From Streptomyces bluensis (GTDB lineage Bacteria; Actinomycetota; Actinomycetes; Streptomycetales; Streptomycetaceae): a stretch of DNA of 64,000 nt. Both the position numbers and the translations under genes were made by a program. The notes beneath the pieces were generated by a model. It was given only the letters and a program-made list of their open reading frames with translations. It made no database searches and was not told the origin of the DNA. Shown piece after piece: positions 53,737 through 63,153 of the stretch. Every line of letters starts with the position of its first letter. The stretch's first letter is position 1. The stretch is from assembly GCF_014650715.1 (NCBI RefSeq), contig NZ_BMVM01000004.1:248001-312000 (forward strand), written 5' to 3'.

Positions 53737-56355
53737 CTACTGCGGGGTCATCCGGTTGACGACGTCCGGGTGCTCCTTCAGCCAGGCGGCGACCGCTTCT
53801 TCCTCGTGGCCCTGGCCGCGCTTGTTGATCTCGGCCTCCAGGCTGCCGAGCTCGTCCTCACTCATCTTGAAGTTCTTGATCCACTTGGTGAGCTGCGGGT
53901 ACTGCTCGGGGAACTTCTCGTTGGCGATGGTCCGAATCGTGTTGCCCTCGCCGAAGAGCTTCTTGTCGTCCTTCAGCTTGGTGAGGTCGTACTGGGTGTA
54001 CGCCCAGTGCGGCGACCAGAGAACGACGGCGATGGGCTGCTTCTTGGCGTAGGCGCGCTTGAGTTCGGCGAGCATCGCGGGCGTGGAGCCGTCGACGACG
54101 TCGTACTCCTTGTCCAGGCCGTACCCGGGCAGGACCTTGGTCTTGAGCAGGTTCATCTCGCCGGTACCCGGCTCGATGCCGATGATCTTCCCGTTGAAGA
54201 GGTCGGCTTTGCCCTTGAGGTCCTCGTAGGACTTCACGTCCTTGACGTACGAGGGCACCGCGACCTCCAGCGAGGTCGGCTCGTACCAGGTGCCGAGGTC
54301 GGCGAGTCTGTCCTTGCTCTTGTCCCAGTAGTTCTTCTGCGCGTACGGCAGCCAGGCGTCGAAGTTGAGATCGAGGTCGCCGGAAGCGAGGCCGGTGTAG
54401 ACCGGGCCGACGTCCATCTGCTTGAGGTTCAGCTTGTAGCCGCGCCGCTCCAGGACGTTCTTCCAGAGGTAGGTGATGGCGATGTCCTCGTCCCAGGGGA
54501 ACCAGGCCACGTCGATGGGCCGCTTCGCCTCGGCCGCAGTCGCCCCGTCGCCGCCCGTGACCGGGGCCAGCTTGTCGACGAGGCCCGGGTTCTGCTTCAG
54601 CCAGGCGCGCACGGCGTCCTGCTGCTCACCCTTGCCCGCCTTGTTGATCTCGGCTTCCAGGCTGGTGAGCTGTTTCTCGCTCATCCTGAAGTTCTTCAGC
54701 CACTCGCCGACGACCGGGTTCTCGTCGGCGAAGCCCTTGCGGGCCACGGTGTGCACGCCGTCGCCCTTGCCCCAGGCTCCCTTGGGATCCTTGAGCTTCT
54801 TCAGGTCGTAGTCGTTGTACGCCCAGTGCGGCGACCAGAGCGTGACGACGATCGGTTCCTTCTTGCTGTAGGCCCGCTTGAGCTCGGCCAGCATCGCCGG
54901 GGTGGAGCTGTCGACGACCTTGTACTCCTTGTCGAGGCCGTACTCCTTGAGGACCTTGCTCTTGAGCATGGCCATCTCGCCGGCGCTGGACTCGATGCCG
55001 GTGATCTTCCCACCGAAGGTGGCGGCCTTGCCCTTGAGGTCCGCCAGCGAGTCGATGCCCTTCATGTAGGACGGCACGCTCAGCTCCAGCGAGGTCTGGC
55101 CGTACCAGGCTCCGAGGTCGTCGATCTTGCTGCCGTACTTCTTCCAGTACTGCTCGTGAGTGGTCGGCAGCCAGGCGTCTGTCTGGAAGTCGACGTTGCC
55201 CGCCGCGAGGGAAGTGTAGAGCGGACCGGCGTCGAACTGCTTGGCGTCCACCTGGAAGCCACGCTCCTCGAGGATCTCCTTCCACAGGTAGGTGGAGGCG
55301 ACGCCCTCGTCCCAGGGGATGTAACCGATGGTGACCTTCTTGCCCTGGCCGACGTCCTTGCCCTTGGCGACGGAGGTGGTGCCACCGCCGTCACCGCCGA
55401 AGATGCCCATGCCACCCGCCACAAGGGCGAGGATCACGACACCGATCACGGCGACCTGCGGGCGGGGCCGGTACGACCAGACCTTCAGGCTCTGGGCGCC
55501 TCGCGCCTTGGCGGCGGCGCGGCGTCCCAGCGGGGAGACCTGGGTGCCCAGTGCGCTGGTCATGCGGTCGAGGTAGATCGCGAGGATGACGATGGCGACA
55601 CCGGCCTCGGAGCCGAGGCCCACGTTGAGCTGGCCGATGGCCTCGTTGACGTCGCCGCCGAGGCCGCCGGTGCCGACCATGCCGGCGATCGCGGCCATGG
55701 ACAGACCGAGCATGATGACCTGGTTGACACCGGCCATGACCGTGGGCAACGCGAGCGGCAACTGGACACGCAGCAGTGTGTTGCGGGGTGTGGTGCCGAA
55801 CGCGTCGGCGGCCTCGACCAGTTCCTTGTCGACCTGGCGGATGCCCAGCTCCGTCATGCGCACGCCGGGGGCGAGGGCGAAGATCAGTGTGGCGACTATG
55901 CCCGCGGAGGCGCCGGTGCCGAAGAACAGGATCGCCGGGATGAGGTAGATCATCGCGGGCAGCGTCTGCATGAAGTCCAGGATCGGCCGGACGAGCCCGC
56001 TGACCCGGTCGGAGCGCGCGGCCCAGATACCCACCGGCACGGCAACAACCAGCGCGATGATCGTGGCGACGAGGACGAGCGACAGGGTCACCATCGCGTT
56101 CTCCCACAGTTCGAGGGAGTCGATGAAGGCGAATCCCGCGAAGGTGAGGACACCTGCCAGCGTGCCGCGCAGCCAGAAGGCGAGCACGGCGAGGATGCCC
56201 GCGAGCAGCAGGGGTTCGGGCGCCTGGAGAACGGCGTCGATTCCGTCATAGGTGCCGACGAAAACGGTCTTGAGGAAATCGAAGAGCCAGGCCATGTGGC
56301 CGAGCAGCCAGTCGACCGTGCCGTTGACCCAGTCGCCGAGAGGAATCCTAGGCAT
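53737..56355 (-). CDS. Glycine betaine/proline-type ABC permease fused to two tandem substrate-binding domains
   Basis: An 872-aa fusion. Residues 1-275 are an OpuAB/ProW-like permease with several helices and the EAA loop EAADAFGTTPRNTLLRVQLP. A further helix (about 300-320) leads to two extracellular OpuAC-type domains, about 339-600 and 612-872. Both repeat the aromatic ligand-cage segments: IPWDEG/FPWDED, DAWLPT/DAWLPY and WSPHWAY in each. Known OpuA-type fusions carry one such domain. Starts at ATG 56355, 8 nt inside the ATPase gene. It imports compatible solutes or related quaternary amines. Confidence 0.9.
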   Translation of the reverse strand: MPRIPLGDWVNGTVDWLLGHMAWLFDFLKTVFVGTYDGIDAVLQAPEPLLLAGILAVLAFWLRGTLAGVLTFAGFAFIDSLELWENAMVTLSLVLVATIIALVVAVPVGIWAARSDRVSGLVRPILDFMQTLPAMIYLIPAILFFGTGASAGIVATLIFALAPGVRMTELGIRQVDKELVEAADAFGTTPRNTLLRVQLPLALPTVMAGVNQVIMLGLSMAAIAGMVGTGGLGGDVNEAIGQLNVGLGSEAGVAIVILAIYLDRMTSALGTQVSPLGRRAAAKARGAQSLKVWSYRPRPQVAVIGVVILALVAGGMGIFGGDGGGTTSVAKGKDVGQGKKVTIGYIPWDEGVASTYLWKEILEERGFQVDAKQFDAGPLYTSLAAGNVDFQTDAWLPTTHEQYWKKYGSKIDDLGAWYGQTSLELSVPSYMKGIDSLADLKGKAATFGGKITGIESSAGEMAMLKSKVLKEYGLDKEYKVVDSSTPAMLAELKRAYSKKEPIVVTLWSPHWAYNDYDLKKLKDPKGAWGKGDGVHTVARKGFADENPVVGEWLKNFRMSEKQLTSLEAEINKAGKGEQQDAVRAWLKQNPGLVDKLAPVTGGDGATAAEAKRPIDVAWFPWDEDIAITYLWKNVLERRGYKLNLKQMDVGPVYTGLASGDLDLNFDAWLPYAQKNYWDKSKDRLADLGTWYEPTSLEVAVPSYVKDVKSYEDLKGKADLFNGKIIGIEPGTGEMNLLKTKVLPGYGLDKEYDVVDGSTPAMLAELKRAYAKKQPIAVVLWSPHWAYTQYDLTKLKDDKKLFGEGNTIRTIANEKFPEQYPQLTKWIKNFKMSEDELGSLEAEINKRGQGHEEEAVAAWLKEHPDVVNRMTPQ

Positions 56356-57436
56356 GGGCCACCGCCTTGCCGCCGTCGGTGCCCCGGGGGGAGTCACAGC
56401 TCACGGGGGCGGTCTGCTCGTCGCCGAGGAAGCCGACGAGGCGTTGTCCGCTTACGACGCCCACCAGTTTTCGTTTCGCGTCGAGAACCGCGACCGGGTG
56501 CGACAGGCGGGCGCTCATCGCGCACAGTTCGGTGAACGGGGTGTCGGGGGTCGCCGTCTCGCAGCCGCACTCGGCCTCGTCGCCGCGGACCTCCCGGTCC
56601 ATGACGGCGCCCGCGGTCAGTACGCGGGAGCGGTCGACGTCCTGGATGAAGGAGGCCACGTAGTCGTCCGCCGGGCGGATCAGGATGTCCTCGGCGGTGC
56701 CGGTCTGGACGATGCGGCCGTCACGCATGACGGCGATGCGGTCGCCCAGGCGCATGGCCTCGTTGAGGTCGTGCGTGATGAACACGATCGTCTTCTTGAG
56801 GGTCTTCTGCAGGTCGAGCAGCTGGTCCTGCATGTCGCGGCGGATCAGCGGGTCGAGGGCGCTGAAGGACTCGTCCATGAGCAGCAGGTCGGCGTCGGTG
56901 GCGAGGGCGCGGGCCAGGCCCACGCGCTGCTGCATACCGCCGGACAGCTCGTCGGGCCAGGACTTCTCCCAGCCGGCCAGGCCGCACAGGGCGAGCGCCT
57001 CGTCGGCGCGGCGCTCGCGCTCGGCGCGGGGCACGCCCTGCACTTCCAGGCCGTAGGCGGCGTTCTCGCGGACGCTGCGGTGCGGGAACAGCGCGAAGTG
57101 CTGGAAGACCATGCTGATCTTCTGCGAGCGGACCTCGCGCAGCTCACGGTCTGAGATCGCGGTGAGGTCCTGGCCGTCGAACCGCACATGGCCCGCGGTG
57201 GGCTCCAGCAGCCCGTTGAGCATGCGCAGCAGCGTCGACTTCCCGGACCCCGACAGGCCCATGACGACGAAGATCTGGCCCGGTTCCACCGTGAAGGAGG
57301 CATCGATCACGGCTGCGGTCGTGCCCTCGGCGCGCAGCTCCTCGCGGTCGGCTCCGCGGCGGAGCCGTTCCACCGCCTCGTCGGGTCGTCTGCCGAAGAC
57401 CTTGTACAGGTTCTCGGCCTCAAGCCTGGATGACAC
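56348..57436 (-). CDS. Glycine betaine/proline-type ABC transporter ATP-binding protein
   Basis: A 362-aa ATPase of the OpuAA/ProV type with Walker A GLSGSGKST, signature LSGGMQQR, Walker B LLLMDESFSALD and switch His in FITHDLNEAM. A C-terminal CBS-like region (from about residue 270, VMDREVRGDEAECGCET onward) is the part that senses ionic strength in OpuA. It is first in a two-gene operon with the double-binding-domain permease, overlapping it by 8 nt. Confidence 0.93.
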   Translation of the reverse strand: MSSRLEAENLYKVFGRRPDEAVERLRRGADREELRAEGTTAAVIDASFTVEPGQIFVVMGLSGSGKSTLLRMLNGLLEPTAGHVRFDGQDLTAISDRELREVRSQKISMVFQHFALFPHRSVRENAAYGLEVQGVPRAERERRADEALALCGLAGWEKSWPDELSGGMQQRVGLARALATDADLLLMDESFSALDPLIRRDMQDQLLDLQKTLKKTIVFITHDLNEAMRLGDRIAVMRDGRIVQTGTAEDILIRPADDYVASFIQDVDRSRVLTAGAVMDREVRGDEAECGCETATPDTPFTELCAMSARLSHPVAVLDAKRKLVGVVSGQRLVGFLGDEQTAPVSCDSPRGTDGGKAVAHA

Positions 57437-57732
57437 GTAAACCTCTCGTCTAGCACCAGAACGGCCCGGCTCCCCCGCCGGCGGGCCGTGGAGCGCGGCG
57501 GGTTCGGCCCGCCGGGCCCGGCGCGTGCACGCGCTCCGCCCGGTCGCTGTTCACGTTCCGGCGGATTCCGCCCCACCAAGTGGTTGAAGGCGTAACCGAC
57601 CCTGCTCCGGGCCCGCGCCTGCCCCCGCCCCAGCAGCGCAAACGCATGAGTGTCCCAGTTCACACGGCCTTCACCCCGTGCCGCCCGTTTCCGGCGGACT
57701 GCGCGGGACACCGGCTGTCGGTGCCGTACGGC

Positions 57733-58665
57733 ATGATGCGGAAGGTGACCCGACGCCTGATGCTCCTCGACGCCGCCTCGCTGTACTTCCGTGCCTACTT
57801 CGGGGTGCCGGACTCCGTGAGGGCCCCGGACGGCACGCCCGTGAACGCCGTGCGCGGGCTGCTCGACTTCATCGACCGCCTGGTCCGGGACCATCGCCCC
57901 GACGACCTGGTGGCCTGCATGGACGCGGACTGGCGGCCCCAGTGGCGGGTCGAGCTGATCCCCTCCTACAAGGCGCACCGGGTCGCCGCGGAGCACGAGG
58001 TGGGCCCGGACGAGGAGGTGGTGCCGGACACCCTGTCGCCGCAGGTGCCGGTCATCGAGGACGTCCTGGACACACTGGGCATCGCGCGCGTGGGCGTCGA
58101 GGGGTACGAGGCGGACGACGTGATCGGTACGTTCACGGCGCGGGCGAAGGGCCCGGTCGACATCGTCACCGGCGACCGCGACCTGTACCAGCTGGTCGAT
58201 GACGCCCGGGGGGTCCGCGTGCTGTACCCGCTCAAAGGCGTGGGCACGCTCCAGCTCACCGATGAGGCGGTGCTGCGCGAGAAGTACGGGGTGGACGGCG
58301 GTGGGTACGCGGATCTGGCACTGCTGCGCGGCGACCCCAGCGACGGGCTGCCCGGAGTGCCGGGCATCGGCGAGAAGACGGCGGCGAAGCTGCTGGCCGA
58401 GTACGGGGACCTGGCCGGGATCATGGCGGCGGTCGACGACCCGTCGGCCAGGCTCACGCCGTCCCAGCGCAGGAGGCTCGACGAGGCCCGGCCCTATGTG
58501 GCGGTCGCTCCACGGGTCGTCCGGGTCGCCGGCGACGTACCCCTGCCCGACGTGGACACGGCGCTCCCGCGCGAACCGCGGGACCCGGCGGGGCTGGACG
58601 CGCTCGCCGCGCGCTGGGGCCTGGGCGGTTCGCTGCAGCGGCTGCTGACGACGCTGCGGACCTGA
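57733..58665 (+). CDS. 5'-3' exonuclease (FEN/PIN-domain)
   Basis: A 310-aa flap-type 5'-nuclease equivalent to the N-terminal domain of DNA polymerase I. It has RLMLLDAASLYFRAYFG, the acidic metal-binding residues in CMDADWRP, EGYEADDVIGT and VTGDRDLYQLVDD, and the helix-hairpin-helix GLPGVPGIGEKTAAKLL. The start is uncertain: ATG 57733, GTG 57745 or ATG 57760. The upstream in-frame extension looks non-coding. Role in RNA-primer removal and repair. Monocistronic. Confidence 0.9.
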   Translation: MMRKVTRRLMLLDAASLYFRAYFGVPDSVRAPDGTPVNAVRGLLDFIDRLVRDHRPDDLVACMDADWRPQWRVELIPSYKAHRVAAEHEVGPDEEVVPDTLSPQVPVIEDVLDTLGIARVGVEGYEADDVIGTFTARAKGPVDIVTGDRDLYQLVDDARGVRVLYPLKGVGTLQLTDEAVLREKYGVDGGGYADLALLRGDPSDGLPGVPGIGEKTAAKLLAEYGDLAGIMAAVDDPSARLTPSQRRRLDEARPYVAVAPRVVRVAGDVPLPDVDTALPREPRDPAGLDALAARWGLGGSLQRLLTTLRT

Positions 58666-58816
58666 CCGGTCCGCGCAGTCTGCGGGGATCACCGCAGGAG
58701 TACGAGCCGTGGCCGGGAGGTACTCGGGGTGTGCGGGAGCTCCCCGGGGGCGGCTGGATGCAACCGCTCGTGGGCTAAGACACTTCAAGCGTGGAGGTCT
58801 CGCCCGAGGGAAGATG

Positions 58817-58840
58817 CTAGCTTAGGCAAGCCTAAGCTAG
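58817..58840. promoter_or_regulatory. Iron-box-like palindrome (DmdR/IdeR type)
   Basis: A 24-bp palindrome with 11-bp perfect arms around AA and core TTAGGCAAGCCTAA, ending 17 nt before the siderophore-interacting gene. It closely resembles the iron boxes bound by DtxR-family DmdR in Streptomyces. Confidence 0.7.
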
Positions 58841-58857
58841 GTATTTGGGAGGCTGCC

Positions 58858-59703
58858 ATGGCAGAGCGTCCGGTACGCAGGGCCCCGAAGCCCCACTCCG
58901 CGCGAGTCGTCCGCACCGAGCGGCTGACCCCGCACATGCAGCGCGTCGTCCTCGGTGGCGAGGGTCTCGCCGAGTTCGCCACGAGGGGCAGCACCGACCA
59001 CTATGTGAAGCTGCTCTTCGGGCCGGACGGTGTGACCTACCCGGAGCCCTTCGACATGGAGCGGATCCGTGCGGAGTTCCCGCGCGAGCAGTGGCCCGTG
59101 ACCCGGACGTACACGGTGCGTGCCTGGGACCCCCACCTGCGCGAGATCACCCTGGACTTCGTGGTGCACGGCGACGAGGGCCTCGCGGGCCCGTGGGCCG
59201 CGCGGGTCCAGCCGGGCGAGCTCGTCCGGCTGCTGGGCCCCGGCGGCGCCTACGCACCGAACCCGGACGCCGACTGGCACCTGCTCGCCGGGGACGAGAG
59301 CGCGCTGCCCGCGATCGCCGCCTCGCTGGAGGCGATACCCGACGAGGCCAGGGTGCACGCCTTCATCGAGGTCTCCGACGCCGACGAGGAGCAGAAGATC
59401 GCCTCCGACGTGGAGGTCGTCTGGCTGCACCGCGGAAGCCGTCCCGTCGGTGAGGCGCTCGTCGAGGCCGTCCGCGCGCTGGAGTTCCCCGAGGGCCGCC
59501 TGCACGCCTTCGTCCATGGCGAGGCCGGCTTCGTGAAGGAGCTGCGGCGTCTGCTGCGCGTCGAACGCCAGGTCCCGCGCGAGGACCTGTCGCTCTCCGG
59601 CTACTGGCGGCTCGGGCACAACGAGGACAACTGGCAGGCGACCAAGCGGGAGTGGAACGCACAGGTGGAGAAGGAGCAGGAGGACGCCTCCCCGGCCGCG
59701 TGA
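58858..59703 (+). CDS. Siderophore-interacting protein (ferric-siderophore reductase, SIP family)
   Basis: A 281-aa SIP-family flavoprotein with N-terminal FAD-binding barrel (RYTV-like RTYTVRAWDP, then DFVVHGDEGLAGPWAARVQP) and C-terminal NAD(P)H-type domain (AGDESALPAIAASLEAIP; FVHGEAGFVKELRRLL; GYWRLGHNEDNW). It removes iron from siderophores by reduction in the cytoplasm. ATG 58858 lies right behind the iron-box palindrome, with GGGAGG as ribosome site. Expression should rise when iron is low. Confidence 0.92.
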   Translation: MAERPVRRAPKPHSARVVRTERLTPHMQRVVLGGEGLAEFATRGSTDHYVKLLFGPDGVTYPEPFDMERIRAEFPREQWPVTRTYTVRAWDPHLREITLDFVVHGDEGLAGPWAARVQPGELVRLLGPGGAYAPNPDADWHLLAGDESALPAIAASLEAIPDEARVHAFIEVSDADEEQKIASDVEVVWLHRGSRPVGEALVEAVRALEFPEGRLHAFVHGEAGFVKELRRLLRVERQVPREDLSLSGYWRLGHNEDNWQATKREWNAQVEKEQEDASPAA

Positions 59704-60027
59704 GCCGGCTCCGGAGACGGCCGCGGGGTCGGCGGCCGCCTCCTGAACGGCAGCCCTCCCGCAACGACGGCGGCAACCACCGCAGTTGCAACGGCAGCAG
59801 GGCGCCTTACACCGACCGCTGGTACGACCGGAACGTCCGTATGGACAACCACACCGCCCCCACCCCCACGGCGAGCGCGAGCAGTACTCCGCCACGGCCG
59901 GTCACCTCGCGCACCGGCGGTCCCGCCCGGGTAGTCGGCCCCGCCCAGCAGCCCGAGCAGCACGATCCGCTATCGCGCATGGCGTAGTCATGCAATGCCG
60001 TGAGATTTGGGCCCGGCCCGTGGGAGG
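59704..60027. other. 324-bp gap; one weak small ORF on the minus strand
   Basis: Between convergent genes. A 57-codon minus-strand ORF (59807-59980) would encode a small protein with one hydrophobic helix (GGVLLALAVGVGAVWLSI), but it lacks a clear ribosome site. It is plausible as a tiny membrane protein but not firmly supported. Nothing else is seen. Confidence 0.3.
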
Positions 60028-60609
60028 TCAGTCGCCGCGCACGCGCGCGTGAAGGTGCATGTCGTGCCAGCCGTCCGCGTGGAGGACGGCGCTGCGTTTG
60101 GTGCCCTCCAGCGCGAAGCCGGACCTGGCGGCCACGCGGCAGGACGCCACGTTGCGCAGGGCGTGCATGAGTTCGAGGCGATGGAAGCCGATCTCGTCGA
60201 GGGCCCAGCGGCCGAGGGCATTCGTCCCGCGCGTGGCGACGCCCTGCCCCCGGGCCGCCGCGACGGTCCAGTACGCGACCTCCGCCGTGCCCTCGTCCAG
60301 CAGGATGCACCGCAGGGCCACGCGTCCCATCAGCCGGTCGGTGTCCGCGTCGACGACGGCCCACTGCGCCTTCTGCTCCCTCCTCCACTCCTGCTGCCAC
60401 TCGTCGATCCAGCCGCGCACCTCGTCCTCGGAGTCGGCTGCGCGGATGTGCCACTGGTGCATCACCGGATCCTGGAAGGCCTCGTAGACGGCAGGGGCGT
60501 CCTCAGCCGTCCAGGGGCGCAGGAGCAGGCCGTCGCCGGTGGGGAGCGTGGGCTGCGGATGCTGGGCGAGGGTGCCTGGGGGAAGCACCGCGCTCGTGAG
60601 GTAAGGCAT
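60028..60609 (-). CDS. GNAT-family N-acetyltransferase (RimJ/RimL-like)
   Basis: A 193-aa acetyltransferase with LLLRPWTAEDAPAVYEAFQD, VALRCILLDEGTAEVAYWTV, the acetyl-CoA loop ARGQGVATRGTNALGRWAL and C-terminal FHRLELMHALRNVASCRVAA followed by GF. This is the RimJ/RimL pattern that acetylates N-terminal amines or small molecules. The start is ATG 60609; ATG 60618 is also possible. It is divergent from the pseudouridine synthase gene by 99 bp. Confidence 0.88.
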   Translation of the reverse strand: MPYLTSAVLPPGTLAQHPQPTLPTGDGLLLRPWTAEDAPAVYEAFQDPVMHQWHIRAADSEDEVRGWIDEWQQEWRREQKAQWAVVDADTDRLMGRVALRCILLDEGTAEVAYWTVAAARGQGVATRGTNALGRWALDEIGFHRLELMHALRNVASCRVAARSGFALEGTKRSAVLHADGWHDMHLHARVRGD

Positions 60610-60708
60610 GCTCGGCATCCTGCCAACGGGGCACGGAGAGGGCACAACGCTTTTCCGGGAGCACGCCCCGCCCCTCGCTGTCGGTGTCCCCTCGTACGCT
60701 TGGTCGTG

Positions 60709-61650
60709 ATGAGACGCCGTACGCCGCCCCCGCCCTCTCCCCTGCCGCAGCGCGACGGGGTGGATCCGGTGCGGGTGCGGTTGCCCGCCGGGGACGCGTG
60801 GGGGACCGTCCGGGATCATCTCGTGGCGCGCCTCGCGGCCGGGGCCGGGGTGATCGACGGGATGCTCGACGCGGGTCGGATCGTGGACGCCGACGGGCGC
60901 CCGGTGCCGCCGGACATGGCCTATGTGCCGGGGATGTTCGTGTGGTTCCACCGGGAGCTGCCCGCGGAGGAGCGGGTGCCGTTCGCGGTGGACGTCGTGT
61001 ACCGGGACGAGCATGTCGTCGTGGCCGACAAGCCGCACTTCCTGGCCACCACGCCGCGCGGCAGCCATGTCGCCGAGACGGCCCTGGCCCGGCTGCGGCG
61101 GGAGCTGGGCATCCCGACGCTGGGCGCGGCGCACCGGCTGGACCGGCTGACGGCCGGGCTGGTGCTGTTCACCGTGCGCCCCGAGGAACGCGGTGCGTAC
61201 CAGTCGCTGTTCCGCGACCGGCGCGTGGCGAAGGAGTACGAGGCCGTGGCTCCGCACCACGAGTCGCCGACCCTGCCGCGCACGGTGCGCAGCCGGATCG
61301 TCAAGGAGCGCGGGGTCATGGCGGCCCGCGAGGTCGAGGGCGAGCCCAACGCCGTGAGCCGCGTCGAACTGCTGGAGGAGCGCGACGGACTGGGGCGGTA
61401 CCGGCTGACACCGCTGACCGGGCAGACGCACCAGTTGAGGGTGCACATGAGTGCGCTGGGACTGCCGATCCTCGGCGACCCCCTCTATCCGGTGGTGACC
61501 GGCCCCGTGGCGGCCGGTGACTTCCGGCGCCCGCTCCAACTGCTGGCGCGGGTACTGGAGTTCACTGATCCGGTCACGGGGCGCGACCACCGGTTCGTCA
61601 GTCCGCGGGTGCTGCGGGCCTGGTCGTCGTACGAGGAGTGGGCCGGGTAG
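60709..61650 (+). CDS. RluA-family pseudouridine synthase
   Basis: A 313-aa RNA pseudouridine synthase. The catalytic Asp is in GAAHRLDRLTAGLVLF, with VVVADKPHFLATTP, RRVAKEYEAV and the C-terminal LTGQTHQLRVHMSALGLPIL then GDPLYP. An S4-like N-terminal region (DHLVARLAAGAGVIDGMLDA) precedes the catalytic domain. ATG 60709 or GTG 60706 is the start. It modifies uridines in 23S rRNA or tRNA; the exact target is unknown. Confidence 0.92.
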   Translation: MRRRTPPPPSPLPQRDGVDPVRVRLPAGDAWGTVRDHLVARLAAGAGVIDGMLDAGRIVDADGRPVPPDMAYVPGMFVWFHRELPAEERVPFAVDVVYRDEHVVVADKPHFLATTPRGSHVAETALARLRRELGIPTLGAAHRLDRLTAGLVLFTVRPEERGAYQSLFRDRRVAKEYEAVAPHHESPTLPRTVRSRIVKERGVMAAREVEGEPNAVSRVELLEERDGLGRYRLTPLTGQTHQLRVHMSALGLPILGDPLYPVVTGPVAAGDFRRPLQLLARVLEFTDPVTGRDHRFVSPRVLRAWSSYEEWAG

Positions 61651-61668
61651 GCCCGGTGCCCGGCCGCC

Positions 61669-63153
61669 TCAGTTGCCGCTCCACCAGCGCAGGAAGCGCC
61701 GGAACACGCCCGGCCGGCGGGCTGGTTCGGGCGTCTGCACCCGCGTCGGCTCGCCGGACGGAACCGTGGACGCAGCCGTCGTGGCCTCGGTAGTCGTGGT
61801 CTGCGGCAGGTCGACCTGTCCGCCGGGCCGCTGCCGAGGCATCGGGTGGACGGTCGGCCGCGCCTTGACGTCCTGCTGGGGCTTCGGCACGAACGTCACC
61901 GGAAGCTCCACCAGGTGCCGGTTCGAGAGGCTCTCCCGCCAGCGCAGTTCGTGCTCCTCGCAGCCGAGCTGGACGTCCGGAAGGCGCATCAGCAGGGCGT
62001 CCACGCCGACGTCGGCGATGGCGCGGCCGATGTCCTGCCCCGGGCACTCGTGAGGGCCGCCACCGAAGGCCAGGTGGGAGCGGTTGCCCTGCATGTTGGC
62101 CTTCAGGTCGGGGCGCACCCGGGGGTCGACGTTGCCCGGCGCGATGCCGTTGACCAGGCAGTCGCCCTTGCGGATGCGCTGACCACCCAGCTCCGTGTCC
62201 TGCTTGGCGAAGTAGGCGAAGACGGTGCTGAACGGCGGCTCGTCCCACAGGGACTGCTCGACCGCCTCGGGCACCGTCATCTGACCGCCGTTGAGCCGGG
62301 CACGGAACCGCGGGTCGGTGAGCACCACGCGCAGCACGTTGGCGAGGAGGTTGGCCGTGGCCTCGTACGCGGCGATCAGGACGAGGCGCAGGTGCTCGCT
62401 GACCTCCTCGTCGGTGAGCCGTGCCGGGTGAAGGATGAGGTGGCTGACGAAGTCGTCCTTGGGCTCGGCCCTGCGGCGGACGGTCAGCCGCATCAGCGCG
62501 TCCACGACGTACTGGTTGCTGGCGATCGCGGTCTCGGTGCCCTTGAGCAGGTCGCGGGCGGCCTGCACGTACCGGTCGTTGTACTCCTCGGGCATGCCGA
62601 GGATCTCGCACATCACGGCCATCGGGAGATGATCGGAGAACTGGCTGACCAGGTCGGCCTTGCCCGCTTCGCAGAACTGGTTGACGAGGTGCTGGGTCGT
62701 ACGGTTGATGTGGCGCCGGATGCCCCGGTGGTCGATGGTCGAGATGGCGCCGTTGACGGCGCCGCGCAGCCGCAGGTGCTCGTCGCCCTCGGCATGGGAG
62801 CAGATGGGCTGCCAGGCGATGTGCGGCATGTACGGGTGATCCGCCTTGACCGTGCCGTCCAGGAGCTTGTTCCAGACGCGGGTGTCGCGGGTGAACTGAT
62901 GGGGGCTGCGCACCAGCTGCATGTTCTCGCCGTGGCCGAGCACCATCCAGACCGGCACGTCCTGATGGAGCAACGCGGGGGCCACGGGGCCGTGCTCGGC
63001 GCGGAGTCTCTCGTACACGGCACCCAGGTCCTCCGCTTCGGGGCCGTACAGCCGGCGCACGCCGCCGGGCCCCGTGCCGTGCGCGGGGCAGCCGGGTGGC
63101 GGGGCGGCCACGGGGTCGTCCGTACTGGTCGGGGAGAGGGATTCAGACGTCAC
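61669..63153 (-). CDS. rarE: Conservon cytochrome P450 lacking ExxR (CYP157-like, RarE position)
   Basis: A 494-aa P450 with heme Cys about 370 in FGGGPHECPGQD and I-helix AAYEAT, but the K-helix position reads EQSLW (299-303) instead of ExxR. That substitution is the known hallmark of Streptomyces CYP157 proteins, some of which lie in conservons. A Pro/Thr-rich C-terminal tail (about residues 425-494) ending FRRFLRWWSGN may touch the membrane. It lies downstream of rarD in the usual rarA-B-C-D-E order. In conservons this protein is thought to be part of a membrane-associated signalling complex; catalysis is uncertain. Confidence 0.88.
   Translation of the reverse strand: MTSESLSPTSTDDPVAAPPPGCPAHGTGPGGVRRLYGPEAEDLGAVYERLRAEHGPVAPALLHQDVPVWMVLGHGENMQLVRSPHQFTRDTRVWNKLLDGTVKADHPYMPHIAWQPICSHAEGDEHLRLRGAVNGAISTIDHRGIRRHINRTTQHLVNQFCEAGKADLVSQFSDHLPMAVMCEILGMPEEYNDRYVQAARDLLKGTETAIASNQYVVDALMRLTVRRRAEPKDDFVSHLILHPARLTDEEVSEHLRLVLIAAYEATANLLANVLRVVLTDPRFRARLNGGQMTVPEAVEQSLWDEPPFSTVFAYFAKQDTELGGQRIRKGDCLVNGIAPGNVDPRVRPDLKANMQGNRSHLAFGGGPHECPGQDIGRAIADVGVDALLMRLPDVQLGCEEHELRWRESLSNRHLVELPVTFVPKPQQDVKARPTVHPMPRQRPGGQVDLPQTTTTEATTAASTVPSGEPTRVQTPEPARRPGVFRRFLRWWSGN

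Noticed and set aside
53569..56535. A 988-codon plus-strand open frame opposite the ABC permease fusion
   Set aside because: It lies entirely antisense to a clearly recognised transporter gene, has low-complexity composition and no ribosome site.
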